Below are positions 10,675 through 19,984 of a DNA stretch of 64,000 nt, one piece after another. Position numbers and translations under genes: made by a program. Under the pieces are notes generated by a model. The model did not search any database. It was not told the origin of the DNA and saw only the letters and a list, made by a program, of their open reading frames with translations. Numbering within the stretch: position 1 is the first letter of the stretch; each line of letters starts with the position of its first letter. The DNA lies in the NCBI RefSeq assembly GCF_009936375.1, contig NZ_AP022332.1:1545501-1609500 (forward strand), written 5' to 3'. The DNA comes from Methylosinus sp. C49. Its GTDB lineage: Bacteria > Pseudomonadota > Alphaproteobacteria > Rhizobiales > Beijerinckiaceae.

Positions 10675-10716
10675 GAGCCGCCGTCGCGCGTCGGGCCGAC
10701 GCGGCGGCGGCTCTTT
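10675..10716 (+). terminator. Terminator-like hairpin after the SDR gene
   Basis: A 9-bp stem GAGCCGCCG / CGGCGGCTC encloses a nested CGTCG / CGACG pairing, then TTT. It lies between the convergent SDR and sigma-factor genes. Confidence 0.55.
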
Positions 10717-10719
10717 CGC

Positions 10720-11217
10720 TCAAGCGCCGAGATCGCGCCTGATCTCGTCATTCGCCCGAGCGAGATGACGCTCGACGGTGCGTACCGATACGCCGACGCG
10801 GGCCGCGATCTCGGCGCTGGTCAGATGCTCGAGGCGTTTCAGCAGAAGTATTTCCCGATAGAGCGGCGGCAGCCGCTCCAGCGCGGCGCGCAGCTTTTGA
10901 AATTCCATGAGCGTGGCGATCGTGTCGCCGGAATTCGACTGCTCCGCCTGATCGGCGTCGCGCGCGGCTTCCTCTGCGTAGCGCGCGCGGATGCGATCCC
11001 GGCGTATGGCGTCGACCGAAAGATTGGCGGCGATGCGGAAGAGATAGGCGCGCGGGCTCTCGAGCGTGGCGACATCGATGCGCTGCAGCGCATGGAGGTA
11101 GATGTCCTGCACCATATCTTCCGACTCTTGCATGCCGACGCGGCGACGCGCGAAGCGGCGGAGCGCCGGCGCATAATCCTGATAGAGCGCGCCGAGCGCT
11201 TTTTCCGAGGCGGTCAT
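10720..11217 (-). CDS. ECF-type RNA polymerase sigma factor (FecI-like), orphan
   Basis: A 165-residue two-domain sigma factor. Region 2 spans YQDYAPALRRF to SVDAIRRDR with the DMVQDIYLHAL core. Region 4 has LPPLYREILLLKRLEHLTSAEIAARVGVSVRTVERHL as its helix-turn-helix block. The start at 11217 has GGGAGGG upstream; the open frame goes on to 11433 without domain content. No anti-sigma factor (FecR, ChrR or zinc-type) is adjacent. The gene directly upstream on this strand is a small exported Cys/His-rich protein. The similarity to FecI suggests control of metal or iron uptake genes, but this is an inference. Confidence 0.88.
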   Translation of the reverse strand: MTASEKALGALYQDYAPALRRFARRRVGMQESEDMVQDIYLHALQRIDVATLESPRAYLFRIAANLSVDAIRRDRIRARYAEEAARDADQAEQSNSGDTIATLMEFQKLRAALERLPPLYREILLLKRLEHLTSAEIAARVGVSVRTVERHLARANDEIRRDLGA

Positions 11218-11493
11218 CGCGCGCCCTCCCGCGTCCCGATGTGAGAAAATCTCGCGGCGCCGCCGCTTGCGGATTTCGTTCTCGGCATTGGAAAATCCCT
11301 TCAGAGGGCGGGGCTCCATCGAGCCGCCATTGTTTTTTGAAAAAAAAGCGAAGTCGGGCGCTGCGCGCGAGGAGCGTCGCGCGCGACAAATCTCTGACCG
11401 CGCGACAGGGCTCGCGGCGCGACGAGGCGACATGTCACGTCTCGGCGTGCAGCGGCGCGCGAAGGGGAACGAGAATAAGGTCGCGGATGGAGA

Positions 11494-11874
11494 TCAGATT
11501 GCGGCGGGCGGCCCGCGCGCGACGAAGACGAGACGCGCGACAAGTGGGCGCGACCGCGCATCGCCTGGACGGCGTGTTGGCGACAGCGCGGACCATGGGG
11601 CGATATGCGCCGAGGCGAATGCGCCGTCGAGACAAGAGGAATCATGCGACGCGCAGCCGAGCGCGCAGCAGTCGAGCGTTCGGCAATCATGATCGAGCGG
11701 CGGATGGCTCGAGCCCGTCGCGCTCGACGCGCAGGTCGTGGCGCGAGCGAAATGCCCCGGCGGCGGCGTGGCGGAAGGCGTGAGCAGGGATTGAAAGACC
11801 AGAATGCAGAGCAGAATCGCCACGTTTTTCGAAACGCGGCAAGACAGGAACAATTGTCCAAAAATGCGCTGCAT
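11494..11874 (-). CDS. Small exported Cys/His-rich protein, DUF2946-like
   Basis: A predicted 126-residue protein: a hydrophobic N-terminal segment (about residues 17-33, ILLCILVFQSLL), a middle part rich in Cys and His (HDCRTLDCCALGC), and a basic C-terminus ending ARGPPAAI. This layout resembles the DUF2946 proteins of Alphaproteobacteria, which often sit beside metal-uptake genes. A second protein of the same layout is encoded at 32.3 kb. The frame could begin at a TTG at 11910, but the ATG at 11874 is more conventional. Coding status is moderately uncertain; lack of any better frame and the position upstream of the sigma factor support it. Confidence 0.5.
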   Translation of the reverse strand: MQRIFGQLFLSCRVSKNVAILLCILVFQSLLTPSATPPPGHFARATTCASSATGSSHPPLDHDCRTLDCCALGCASHDSSCLDGAFASAHIAPWSALSPTRRPGDARSRPLVARLVFVARGPPAAI

Positions 11875-11961
11875 GGCGACGAAGCTAGCATCGACGCCAC
11901 AAGAATACAACTAATACGTGTATTTAAAATCTATACAATCAAGCGACGCGCGTCTTCCCTG

Positions 11962-13338
11962 TCAGGCGGCGCGCCAATGTCCCGCATCCGCGAGGAAGGC
12001 GCCGATCGACTCGGCGATATAAGCGATATGCGCCTCGCCGAGGCCCGGATAGACGCCGACCCAGAAAGTGCGGCGCATGATGGCGTCGGTGGCGGAGAGC
12101 GCGCCGGCGATGCGATGCGGGCGATCCTTCATATAAGGCTGGCGCAAGAGATTGCCGCCGAACAGCAGCCGCGAGCCGATGCGCCGCTCGGCGAGATGCT
12201 GCAGCAGCGCCTCGCGCGCAAAAGGCGCATTCTCGCGCAGCGTCAGCGCGAATCCGAACCAGGACGGATCGCTGCGCGGCGTCGCCTCGGGCAGCAGGAA
12301 AACATCCTCATAGGGACGCAGCGCTTCCTTCAGCAGCGCGAAATTGCGCTTGCGGGCCTCGATGAAGCCCGGCAGCCGCTCCATCTGCGCCAGCGCCACG
12401 GCGGCCTGCATATCGGTGATCTTCAGATTATAGCCGAGATGCTGATAGACATATTTGTGATCATAGCCGAAGGGCAGATCGCCCGATTGCCACTCGTAGC
12501 GCTTCTTGCAAGTGTCGTCCTTGCCCGGCGCGCACCAGCAATCGCGGCCCCAGTCGCGGAAGGATTCGACGCTGCGTCGCAGCACGGAGCGCGAGGTGAA
12601 CACCGCGCCGCCTTCGCCCATCGTAATGTGATGCGCCGGGTAGAAGCTCAGCGTGCCTATGTCGCCGAATGTGCCGACCTGGCGCCCGTCATAGAGCGAG
12701 CCGAGCGCGTCGCAGCAATCCTCGACCAGCCACAGGCCATATTTTTCGGCGATGCGCGTGACCTCGGCGAGATTGAACGGATTGCCGAGCGTATGGGCGA
12801 TCATTATGGCGCGCGTGCGCGGCGAGATCGCCGCCTCTATGAGATCGGCGCGGATATTATAGGTCGGAAGGTCGACATCGACGAAGACCGGCGTCATCCC
12901 ATTCTGCAAAATAGGATTGAGCGTCGTCGGAAAGCCGGCGGCGACGGTAATCACTTCGTCGCCGGGCTGAAGCGCGCGCTCTTTCAGCAGTGGCGAGGTC
13001 AGCGCGGTGAGCGCCAGAAGATTGGCCGAGGAGCCGGAATTGGCCGTCAGCGCATGGCGGACGCCGATGAACTCCTCCAGCGCCTTTTCGAAAGCCGCAT
13101 TGAAGCGCCCGGTGGTGAGCCAGAAGTCGAGCGCCGAATCGACGAGCGTCTGCATCTCGCTTGCGCCATAGACCTTGCCGGAGACCGGAACGGCGGAGGC
13201 GCCGGGACGAAACTCCGGCGTCGCATGGGCGATCTCGGCATAGCGGCCGACGAGCGCCAAAATCTGCTCGCGCAGCGCTTTTTTCTCATCCGCTATGTCG
13301 GCGGGGGCGTGCAGGGCGGCGGCTGCGGGCGGGGTCAT
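11962..13338 (-). CDS. rfbH: CDP-4-dehydro-6-deoxyglucose 3-dehydrase (E1/RfbH)
   Basis: A 458-residue PMP-dependent dehydrase that removes the C3 hydroxyl of CDP-4-keto-6-deoxyglucose. In the aminotransferase fold the PLP-binding lysine is replaced by His236 in [14 protein letters not shown], the mark of this subgroup. The four cysteines Cys209, Cys267, Cys269 and Cys277 give exactly the C-x57-C-x-C-x7-C spacing described for the E1 [2Fe-2S] site. The start ATG overlaps the stop of rfbG (ATGA), so translation is coupled. It is third in the rfbF-rfbG-rfbH operon. The partner reductase (E3, RfbI/AscD) is not in the window. Confidence 0.95.
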   Translation of the reverse strand: MTPPAAAALHAPADIADEKKALREQILALVGRYAEIAHATPEFRPGASAVPVSGKVYGASEMQTLVDSALDFWLTTGRFNAAFEKALEEFIGVRHALTANSGSSANLLALTALTSPLLKERALQPGDEVITVAAGFPTTLNPILQNGMTPVFVDVDLPTYNIRADLIEAAISPRTRAIMIAHTLGNPFNLAEVTRIAEKYGLWLVEDCCDALGSLYDGRQVGTFGDIGTLSFYPAHHITMGEGGAVFTSRSVLRRSVESFRDWGRDCWCAPGKDDTCKKRYEWQSGDLPFGYDHKYVYQHLGYNLKITDMQAAVALAQMERLPGFIEARKRNFALLKEALRPYEDVFLLPEATPRSDPSWFGFALTLRENAPFAREALLQHLAERRIGSRLLFGGNLLRQPYMKDRPHRIAGALSATDAIMRRTFWVGVYPGLGEAHIAYIAESIGAFLADAGHWRAA

Positions 13339-14447
13339 ATCATTGCTCCGGGCGTGCTCGCGCCGCGCTCAGCGGCGTCCATGCGTCTCTCATAGGCGTC
13401 GATCTGGGCGAGCGATGTGGTCGCCACATCCTCGCCGCGGCGGCGGCGCGATTCCCAATCGACGATCGCCTGCAGCGCCTCGAAGATCGACCATTGCGGG
13501 CGCCAGCCGAGCCGGCTGCGCGCCTTGGCGGAATCGAGCTTCAGCAAATGCGCCTCATGCGGCTCGTCGCCGCCGCTCTTCGTCCAGCCGGCTCCCTCGC
13601 CATAGGCGCGGCAGAGCGCGTCGGCGATCTCTCCCACTGTGCGCTCGCCGGCGGGGTCGGGGCCGAAATTCCAGGCTTCCGCGAAGAGCGCGCCATCGCT
13701 CCACAGACGCTCCGCCAGCGTCAGATAGCCGGCGAGCGGCTCCAGCACATGCTGCCAGGGACGCACCGCGCGCGGAAAGCGTATTTGCGCCGTCTCGCCG
13801 CGCTCCAGCGCGCGCAAAATATCGGGCGCCAGCCGATCCGCCGCCCAATCGCCGCCGCCGATGACATTTCCGGCGCGGGCCGTGGCCAAAGCAGCGCCGC
13901 GTGTGGGGTGATCGTGCGTCGCGAAAAAGGAATTGCGGAAGGAGGCGGCGACGAGCTCCGCGCAGCCTTTGCTGGCGCTATAGGGGTCGAAGCCGCCCAT
14001 CGCCTCGTTTTCGCGATAGGCCCAGGGCCATTCGCGATTCTCATAGCATTTGTCGCTGGTGACGATGACGATGGCGCGCGCCGAGGGCGCGCCGCGCAGC
14101 GCCTCCAGCAGATGCGCCGTGCCGAGCGCGTTGACCTCGAAGGTCTCGATCGGATTGACGTAGGAATAGCGCACGAGCGGCTGCGCAGCGAGATGGAAGA
14201 CAATCTGCGGCTCGAGCTCCCGCACGGCGCGCGTCAGCCGCTCGGCGTCGCGAATATCGCCGATGACGCTTTCCATCTTCTCATCGAGGCGCGCGAGCGC
14301 GAAAAGGCTTGGCTCGGTCGGCGGCGCCAGCGCATAGCCCGCCACATTCGCGCCGAGGCGCATGAGCCATAGTGAGAGCCAGCCGCCCTTGAAGCCGGTG
14401 TGTCCGGTGACGAGGACGCGCTTGCCGGCCCAGAAGGAGGCGTTCAC
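13335..14447 (-). CDS. rfbG: CDP-glucose 4,6-dehydratase
   Basis: A 370-residue extended SDR. The NAD-binding loop is [10 protein letters not shown] near residue 14, the catalytic motif is [11 protein letters not shown], and EWPWAYRE is typical of the CDP-glucose dehydratase subgroup. It converts CDP-glucose to CDP-4-dehydro-6-deoxyglucose. The start is the GTG at 14447. That codon overlaps the rfbF stop as GTGA, and the preceding in-frame residues have no family match, so the longer frame is rejected. It is the middle gene of a tightly overlapping three-gene cassette. Confidence 0.95.
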   Translation of the reverse strand: MNASFWAGKRVLVTGHTGFKGGWLSLWLMRLGANVAGYALAPPTEPSLFALARLDEKMESVIGDIRDAERLTRAVRELEPQIVFHLAAQPLVRYSYVNPIETFEVNALGTAHLLEALRGAPSARAIVIVTSDKCYENREWPWAYRENEAMGGFDPYSASKGCAELVAASFRNSFFATHDHPTRGAALATARAGNVIGGGDWAADRLAPDILRALERGETAQIRFPRAVRPWQHVLEPLAGYLTLAERLWSDGALFAEAWNFGPDPAGERTVGEIADALCRAYGEGAGWTKSGGDEPHEAHLLKLDSAKARSRLGWRPQWSIFEALQAIVDWESRRRRGEDVATTSLAQIDAYERRMDAAERGASTPGAMI

Positions 14448-15217
14448 GCCCAGACCTTCCAGGGCGCTTCGCCGCCGCTCCACAATTGCTCGAGGAAACG
14501 TTTGTCGCGCAGCGTGTCCATGCATTGCCAGAAGCCGTCGTGGCGATAGGCGCGCAATTGCCCGTCGGCGGCGATGCGGGTCAGCGGCTGCTGCTCGAGC
14601 GCGGTCGAATCGCCGTCGATATAATCGAGCGCCTTCTTCCACATCACGAAGAAGCCGCCATTGATCCAGCCGCCGTCGCCGCGCGGCTTTTCATCGAAGG
14701 AGAGAATGTGGTCGCCGTCCATGGTGACGGCGCCGAAGCGGCCCGGCGGACGCACCACCGTCATGGTCGCGAGCCGGCCATGGGCGCGGTGATAGTCGAT
14801 CTCGCCCGCAATATCGATATCGGCGACGCCGTCGCCATAGGTGAGGCAGAAGGGCTCGTTATCGGGGAGATAATCTGCGATGCGCTTGAGGCGTCCGCCG
14901 GTCATCGTCTCTATGCCCGTGTCGACCAGCGTGATCCGCCAGGGCTCTGCCATCTTGTTGTGGACGATGGTCTTGTTCTCGGCGAGGTCGAAGGTGACGT
15001 CGCTCATATGCAGGAAGTAGTTGGTGAAATAGTCCTTGATGAAATAGCCTCTATAGCCGAGGCAGACGATGAACTCGTTGACCCCATGCTGCGAGTAGAT
15101 CTTCATTATGTGCCACAGGATCGGCTTGCCGCCGATCTCGATCATGGGCTTGGGGCGATTATCGGTCTCCTCGCTGAGGCGCGTGCCGAGACCGCCTGCG
15201 AATATTACGGCCTTCAC
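14444..15217 (-). CDS. rfbF: Glucose-1-phosphate cytidylyltransferase
   Basis: A 257-residue nucleotidyltransferase with N-terminal GGLGTRLSEET, the RPKPMIEIGGKP substrate loop, YGDGVADID and the late PGRFGAVTMDG region of RfbF. It makes CDP-glucose from glucose-1-phosphate and CTP, the first step toward CDP-3,6-dideoxyhexoses of O-antigen or exopolysaccharide. It is the first gene of the minus-strand rfbFGH cassette. No glycosyltransferase or epimerase gene follows in the window. Confidence 0.96.
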   Translation of the reverse strand: MKAVIFAGGLGTRLSEETDNRPKPMIEIGGKPILWHIMKIYSQHGVNEFIVCLGYRGYFIKDYFTNYFLHMSDVTFDLAENKTIVHNKMAEPWRITLVDTGIETMTGGRLKRIADYLPDNEPFCLTYGDGVADIDIAGEIDYHRAHGRLATMTVVRPPGRFGAVTMDGDHILSFDEKPRGDGGWINGGFFVMWKKALDYIDGDSTALEQQPLTRIAADGQLRAYRHDGFWQCMDTLRDKRFLEQLWSGGEAPWKVWA

Positions 15218-15421
15218 GCGCGGTCTCCTCGAGAATGCGAGGGCGCTCCTCGGCGAATCGGGACGCGCCTTTCATGCAGTCTAGCCGCGCGCCTTGCGCG
15301 AGCCTGTCGCTCTTGCCGCCTTCGGCGCGGCGGCCCGGCATCCTCTCGTGCGGGGCCGCACATTATTTTTCGTCGCGGCGGGCGAGGATCGTTCTTCTTC
15401 GATCGAGGGCGGGGGCCGCGA

Positions 15422-16423
15422 ATGCGTTGGTGTGTTTGCAAATCGCACGGCATTATCGATTATCGTTCCGCGGATGCGCCGCCGGCGCGCAAGCCGGACG
15501 AGGTTCGGATTTCCGCATCCGTCGGTCTCGGCGGCGTCAATTCCTATTCGGACGTGCTGAAGATTCAGCAGCTTCTCCACAAGATCCCGAAGATCAACGG
15601 CGGTCCCGCGCCGCTGTTGGCGACAGACGGCATATGCGGACCGCTGACGCGCGGCGCTATTCTCGAGTTTCAAAAGAAACAGTTTCCGGCAAATCCGCAA
15701 TTCCATGACGGCTGGCGCCCGGACGGGCGCGTCGATCCGGGCAAATGGACGATCGACAAGATGAATGTCATCGCCAATTGGGGCAGCCGAACCGATTTGC
15801 TGGAGATCGCGCGGCAACAGGCTCCGCTGGCGCGAGCGCGGGTGATGAACGCCCTCCACCGCCTTTCGGTCGTGCGGTCCTCCTACGCATTGCCGAGCCC
15901 GCTATTCTCCAATGCGCAGCTGAAGCGCGAGGCGGATTGGCATTTCAAATTCCATAAGGCGGCCTATCCGTTGGACAATATCGACGCGGTGTCGACGATC
16001 TATCAGCGTATGAACGCCGCCTTGACCAAATTCATCGCCGGCAGCTTCCCGCTCTTCCAATTGTCGGATCACTATCGCGAGGACGCTCTCGCCTATGCGC
16101 ATGTGGGCGGATATTCGTTCAGCATCGCAGAAATCGAATCCGGCGAGCAGGGCGCCTACATCTATGTCGCCAATGAGCGGTTCGGCAGCCTCCCGGTCAT
16201 CATTCACGAGCTGGGCCATTATTGTGGCGGCCGTTTCAAATCCGGGCGCGAGATCGATCACGTCAGCACGCCGCATCCCAAGCCGAATGGCGCGGCGCGC
16301 GAAGCGGGACGACACGACTACCGGCGCATGACGCCGCAGGAAGCATTGAGGAATGTCTACAGCTATCAGGTCTACGCTCTGCCGGAGATGGGCTATGGCC
16401 CGCCCGAGTCGGGACAGATCTGA
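15422..16423 (+). CDS. Putative zinc metallopeptidase with peptidoglycan-binding domain
   Basis: A 333-residue protein. Residues 40-85 (NSYSDVLKIQQLL through GPLTRGAILEFQKKQF) look like a PG_binding_1 repeat-type domain. The C-terminal half carries HELGH at 262-266, followed by SGREIDHV and then NVYSYQVYA. That order resembles deuterolysin/M35 aspzincins, where an Asp is the third zinc ligand and an N-x-x-SY segment closes the site; this assignment is by eye. No clear signal peptide is seen. The ATG at 15422 is the first after which the frame shows domain content; the frame upstream shadows rfbF. The function could be cell-wall-targeted proteolysis. Confidence 0.65.
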   Translation: MRWCVCKSHGIIDYRSADAPPARKPDEVRISASVGLGGVNSYSDVLKIQQLLHKIPKINGGPAPLLATDGICGPLTRGAILEFQKKQFPANPQFHDGWRPDGRVDPGKWTIDKMNVIANWGSRTDLLEIARQQAPLARARVMNALHRLSVVRSSYALPSPLFSNAQLKREADWHFKFHKAAYPLDNIDAVSTIYQRMNAALTKFIAGSFPLFQLSDHYREDALAYAHVGGYSFSIAEIESGEQGAYIYVANERFGSLPVIIHELGHYCGGRFKSGREIDHVSTPHPKPNGAAREAGRHDYRRMTPQEALRNVYSYQVYALPEMGYGPPESGQI

Positions 16424-16577
16424 GCGCGGCGGCCGGAGCTGGCCGATGAGGCGGCGTCAGGGTTAATCGCCCCTTAACCCCGCCTGCCTACCCTCGGCCG
16501 TCACGTCAGCCGAGCGCGCCTGTTTTCGGCGCGCTTCGCTGCATTTTCGAATCGTCGCACGAGTAGGCTCATTCGTC

Positions 16578-19109
16578 ATGATGCGCAGCAACGCATTCCG
16601 TCACGTTTCCGAGCCGGTGCGCGAATTCACGGCGCGCCGAGCCGCGGAGCTCGCCGGCGCGGCGCTGATAGCGGCCTCGGTCGCGGCGGCTCTGGCGCTG
16701 GTCTCCTGGTCGGCGCGCGATCCCTCCTTCAATCATGCGACCACCGGGCGTGTGCGCAATCTGCTCGGCTCCGGCGGCGCGGTCGCCGCCGATATATTGA
16801 TGCAGCTGCTCGGCCTCGCGGCGATCGCGGCGATATTGCCGATCGCCGCGCAGGGCCTGCGGCTCGTCACCCAGCGCGCGCTGCACCGGCCGCTGCTGCG
16901 CTTCGGCTTGTGGATCATCGGCGCGCTCGCGGCCGCGGCGGTCGTCTCGCTCCTGCCCGTCACCGATCGCTGGCCGCTGCCCACCGGGCTCGGCGGCGTG
17001 CTCGGCGACGCCGTGCTGGCGCTGCCGCGCCGCTTCTTCGGCGAATCGGCCGCGGCCATGGCGCTGGTGGCGCTGGTCGGCGCCGGAACCGCCATTCTCG
17101 CCCTCACCGGCGCCGCCGGCTTCGGCTTCGAGGCCGCCGCGTCCGCCCATGCCGAGGACGAGCCCGCCGACCGCCGATTCGACGAGGAGGAAGAGGACGA
17201 CGAGCCCGGCGTCGCCATCGTCTCGCTGGGCGCGCTCATTCACGCCGGCCTCACGATAAAGACACTCGTGACGCGTCGCTTCGCCGCGCTGCTGGCGCGC
17301 CGTCGTCAGCCGGTCGAGATCGAGGAGCCGTCCGGTCCGCCTTTGCTCTCCGCCCGCCGCGAGCCGGTCTTCGACGCTTTCTCCTTCGTCCCGCCGCCGG
17401 CGCCCGCGCGCGCCGCAGCCGCCGCCGCTGCGCCGCGCGAGGAGGATTACGACGAGCCGCCGCCGGCCTCCGCCCGCGTGATGGAGCCCGTCGGGCCGCT
17501 GAAGCAGGGCAAGCGCGTGATGCGCGAGCGCCAGCCGACTTTGTTCGAGAGCCGTAATGAGCACTATCGCTACGAGCTGCCGCCGCTGCTGCTGCTGAGC
17601 GAGCCAAAGAAGCAGGCCGCCGCCGCCAAAATCTCGCAGGATGCGCTGGAGCAGAACGCGCGCCTGCTGGAGGGCGTGCTCGAGGATTTCGGCGTCAAGG
17701 GCGAGATCATCAATGTGCGCCCCGGCCCGGTGGTGACGCTCTATGAGCTCGAGCCCGCGCCCGGCATCAAATCGTCGCGCGTGATCGGCCTCGCCGACGA
17801 TATCGCGCGCTCCATGTCGGCGGTCTCGGCGCGCGTCGCTGTCGTCTCCGGCCGCAACGCGATCGGCATAGAGCTGCCCAACCATCGCCGCGAGACCGTC
17901 TTCCTGCGCGAATTGCTCGCCTGCGAGGATTTCGAGAAGACCAAGCATCGCCTGGCCATAGCGCTCGGCAAGACGATCGGCGGCGAGCCGGTCATCGTCG
18001 ATCTCGCGCGCATGCCGCATCTTCTCGTCGCTGGCACCACCGGCTCCGGCAAATCGGTCGCCATCAACACGATGATCCTGTCGCTGCTCTACCGGATGAA
18101 GCCGGAAGAGTGCCGCCTCATCATGGTCGATCCGAAAATGCTCGAGCTTTCGGTCTATGACAACATTCCCCATCTGCTGACGCCCGTCGTCACCGACCCC
18201 AAAAAGGCGGTGGTGGCCCTCAAATGGGCGGTGCGCGAGATGGAGGACCGCTACAAGAAAATGTCCAAGCTCGGCGTGCGCAATATCGAGGGCTTCAACC
18301 AGCGCGTCGTCGAGGCCCAGGCCAAGGGCGAGATCATCACCCGCACGGTGCAGACCGGCTTCGATCGCGAGACCGGCGAGGCGATTTTCGAGCGCGAGGA
18401 GATGGAGCTGCATCCTCTGCCCTTCATCGTCGTGATCGTCGACGAGATGGCGGATCTGATGCTCGTCGCCGGCAAGGATATCGAAGGCGCGATTCAACGC
18501 CTCGCGCAAATGGCGCGCGCGGCCGGCATTCATCTCATAATGGCGACGCAGCGTCCCTCGGTCGATGTCATCACCGGCACGATCAAGGCCAATTTCCCGA
18601 CGCGCATCTCCTTCCAGGTGACGTCGAAGATCGACAGCCGCACCATTTTGGGCGAGCAGGGCGCCGAGCAGCTCTTGGGGCAGGGCGACATGCTCTATAT
18701 GGCCGGCGGCGGCCGCATCTCGCGCGTGCACGGGCCTTTCGTCTCGGACAATGAGGTCGAGAAGATCGTCGCGCACTTAAAGACGCAAGGGCAGCCGCAA
18801 TATCTCGACGCCATCACCACGGAGGACGAGCCCTCCGAGGAGGCCGTGGAGAGCGCCGCGCCCGGCTCGATGGATGCGGAGGAGGGCGCCGATCTCTACG
18901 ATCGCGCCGTGGCGATCGTGCTGCGCGACCGCAAATGCTCGACGAGCTACATTCAGCGGCGCTTGTCGATCGGCTACAACAAGGCCGCGTCGCTGGTGGA
19001 GCAGATGGAGCGCGAGGGCGTGGTGGGCCAGGCCAATCACGCCGGCAAGCGCGAGATATTGGTGGGCGGCGGGATCGACCGCGGGGCGTTCGATATAGAC
19101 GCGGCGTGA
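16578..19109 (+). CDS. ftsK: DNA translocase FtsK
   Basis: An 843-residue septal DNA pump. The N-terminal membrane domain (about residues 25-185) has four helices. A Pro/Ala/Glu-rich linker follows (about 195-330), then the alpha-beta motor with Walker A GTTGSGKS (about 486-493) and Walker [11 protein letters not shown] (about 620). The C-terminal gamma winged helix (about 775-840) reads FxK-oriented KOPS sites and activates XerCD. xerD is 34 kb away. The ATG at 16578 follows 154 bp of noncoding DNA. The size is typical of Hyphomicrobiales FtsK. Confidence 0.97.
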   Translation: MMRSNAFRHVSEPVREFTARRAAELAGAALIAASVAAALALVSWSARDPSFNHATTGRVRNLLGSGGAVAADILMQLLGLAAIAAILPIAAQGLRLVTQRALHRPLLRFGLWIIGALAAAAVVSLLPVTDRWPLPTGLGGVLGDAVLALPRRFFGESAAAMALVALVGAGTAILALTGAAGFGFEAAASAHAEDEPADRRFDEEEEDDEPGVAIVSLGALIHAGLTIKTLVTRRFAALLARRRQPVEIEEPSGPPLLSARREPVFDAFSFVPPPAPARAAAAAAAPREEDYDEPPPASARVMEPVGPLKQGKRVMRERQPTLFESRNEHYRYELPPLLLLSEPKKQAAAAKISQDALEQNARLLEGVLEDFGVKGEIINVRPGPVVTLYELEPAPGIKSSRVIGLADDIARSMSAVSARVAVVSGRNAIGIELPNHRRETVFLRELLACEDFEKTKHRLAIALGKTIGGEPVIVDLARMPHLLVAGTTGSGKSVAINTMILSLLYRMKPEECRLIMVDPKMLELSVYDNIPHLLTPVVTDPKKAVVALKWAVREMEDRYKKMSKLGVRNIEGFNQRVVEAQAKGEIITRTVQTGFDRETGEAIFEREEMELHPLPFIVVIVDEMADLMLVAGKDIEGAIQRLAQMARAAGIHLIMATQRPSVDVITGTIKANFPTRISFQVTSKIDSRTILGEQGAEQLLGQGDMLYMAGGGRISRVHGPFVSDNEVEKIVAHLKTQGQPQYLDAITTEDEPSEEAVESAAPGSMDAEEGADLYDRAVAIVLRDRKCSTSYIQRRLSIGYNKAASLVEQMEREGVVGQANHAGKREILVGGGIDRGAFDIDAA

Positions 19110-19135
19110 GCGGCCGTTCCCGGCTGGAGACCTCG

Positions 19136-19534
19136 ATGCAGTGGTGGCTGACGTTATCTGAGATCATCCGCAACCTGGGGTTGCTCGTCGGGGGAGCTAT
19201 TGGCGTCTATCTGGGCTGGAAGCGAGTGACGGTCGCCAACCGGCAGGCTGAAGCTCAAATGCGTCAGACTGAGTTGACGCGCCGCGATCATGTCGCTGAA
19301 CTCTTCAACAGAGCCGTTGGTCAATTGCAGGACGAGAAGCTCGAGGTTCGGCTCGGCGCGATTTTCACTCTCGAGCAGATTTGCCGGGATTTCATCGACC
19401 TCTCCGGCCCCGTCCTTCAGTTGCTGACTATATATTTGAAGGAGAACCGGGTAGATTATGGGGACGCCGAGCCCCCGGCGGATGTCCGCGAGATCATCCG
19501 ACTGGTGCGCGATCGGGGAGGACGCGAGACATGA
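19136..19534 (+). CDS. Membrane-anchored N-terminal half of a pentapeptide-repeat system
   Basis: A 132-residue protein: one N-terminal membrane helix (LGLLVGGAIGVYLGW, about 14-28), a coil (VTVANRQAEAQMRQTELTRR), then RDHVAELFNRAVGQLQ and LEVRLGAIFTLEQICRD. The same blocks form the N-terminal part of longer single-chain pentapeptide-repeat proteins. Here the chain stops just where the repeats should begin, and the repeats are carried by the next gene, whose ATG overlaps this stop (ATGA). Function unknown. It sits 26 bp after ftsK. Confidence 0.75.
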   Translation: MQWWLTLSEIIRNLGLLVGGAIGVYLGWKRVTVANRQAEAQMRQTELTRRDHVAELFNRAVGQLQDEKLEVRLGAIFTLEQICRDFIDLSGPVLQLLTIYLKENRVDYGDAEPPADVREIIRLVRDRGGRET

Positions 19535-19815
19535 CGCAGGCGGCCAGACACGGGAAAGGCCAATTTAAAATCGACCTCGCCGGTGCGTTCATTCGCCGAA
19601 CGGACCTCAGCAACGCCAATTTGGAAGGCGCCGATCTGAGTCGGGCCGATTGCGCCAATGCAATTTTCCGCGGCGCGAATATGAAGGACGCGGTTTTGGA
19701 CGGAACCGTTCTGAAGGGAGCGGATCTCACGGGTGCGCGCAATCTCACCAAGGCGCAGATCGCTCGGGCGATCGTCGACGAGAGAACCATCCTCCCCTCC
19801 GATCTCGCCGACTGA
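19531..19815 (+). CDS. Pentapeptide-repeat protein (C-terminal half of the split pair)
   Basis: A 94-residue protein with about eight consecutive A(D/N)LxX pentapeptides, for example RTDLSNANLEGADLSRAD and GANMKDAVLDGTVLKGADL, which should form a short right-handed beta-helix. The tail KAQIARAIVDERTILPSDL is a common cap in this family. Translation is coupled to the upstream membrane-anchor gene by the ATGA overlap. The pair may be a natural two-subunit version, or one gene split by a frameshift. Confidence 0.8.
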   Translation: MTQAARHGKGQFKIDLAGAFIRRTDLSNANLEGADLSRADCANAIFRGANMKDAVLDGTVLKGADLTGARNLTKAQIARAIVDERTILPSDLAD

Positions 19816-19984
19816 CCGTCTAATTCGATCACGAGCCGCCCTCGGCCGGAACGTCGCCGAACGTCAGGGCGACGCAATCGTTCTCGTCGAATATGATCCA
19901 ACATTAGCCATATCGCCGTCCTAGTGAGGATGGCGGACGGCTTCCGATCAGCCGCGCCGAAATCGTCCCGGAGCACCAATTCCT

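Noticed and set aside
11605-13395. 596-codon plus-strand frame over rfbH and the region before it
   Set aside because: Antisense to rfbH, which has exact catalytic and iron-sulfur spacing; the plus frame shows only Arg-rich sequence.
16569-18776. 735-codon minus-strand frame opposite ftsK
   Set aside because: Shadow of ftsK; His/Arg/Asp-rich composition without any recognisable motif.
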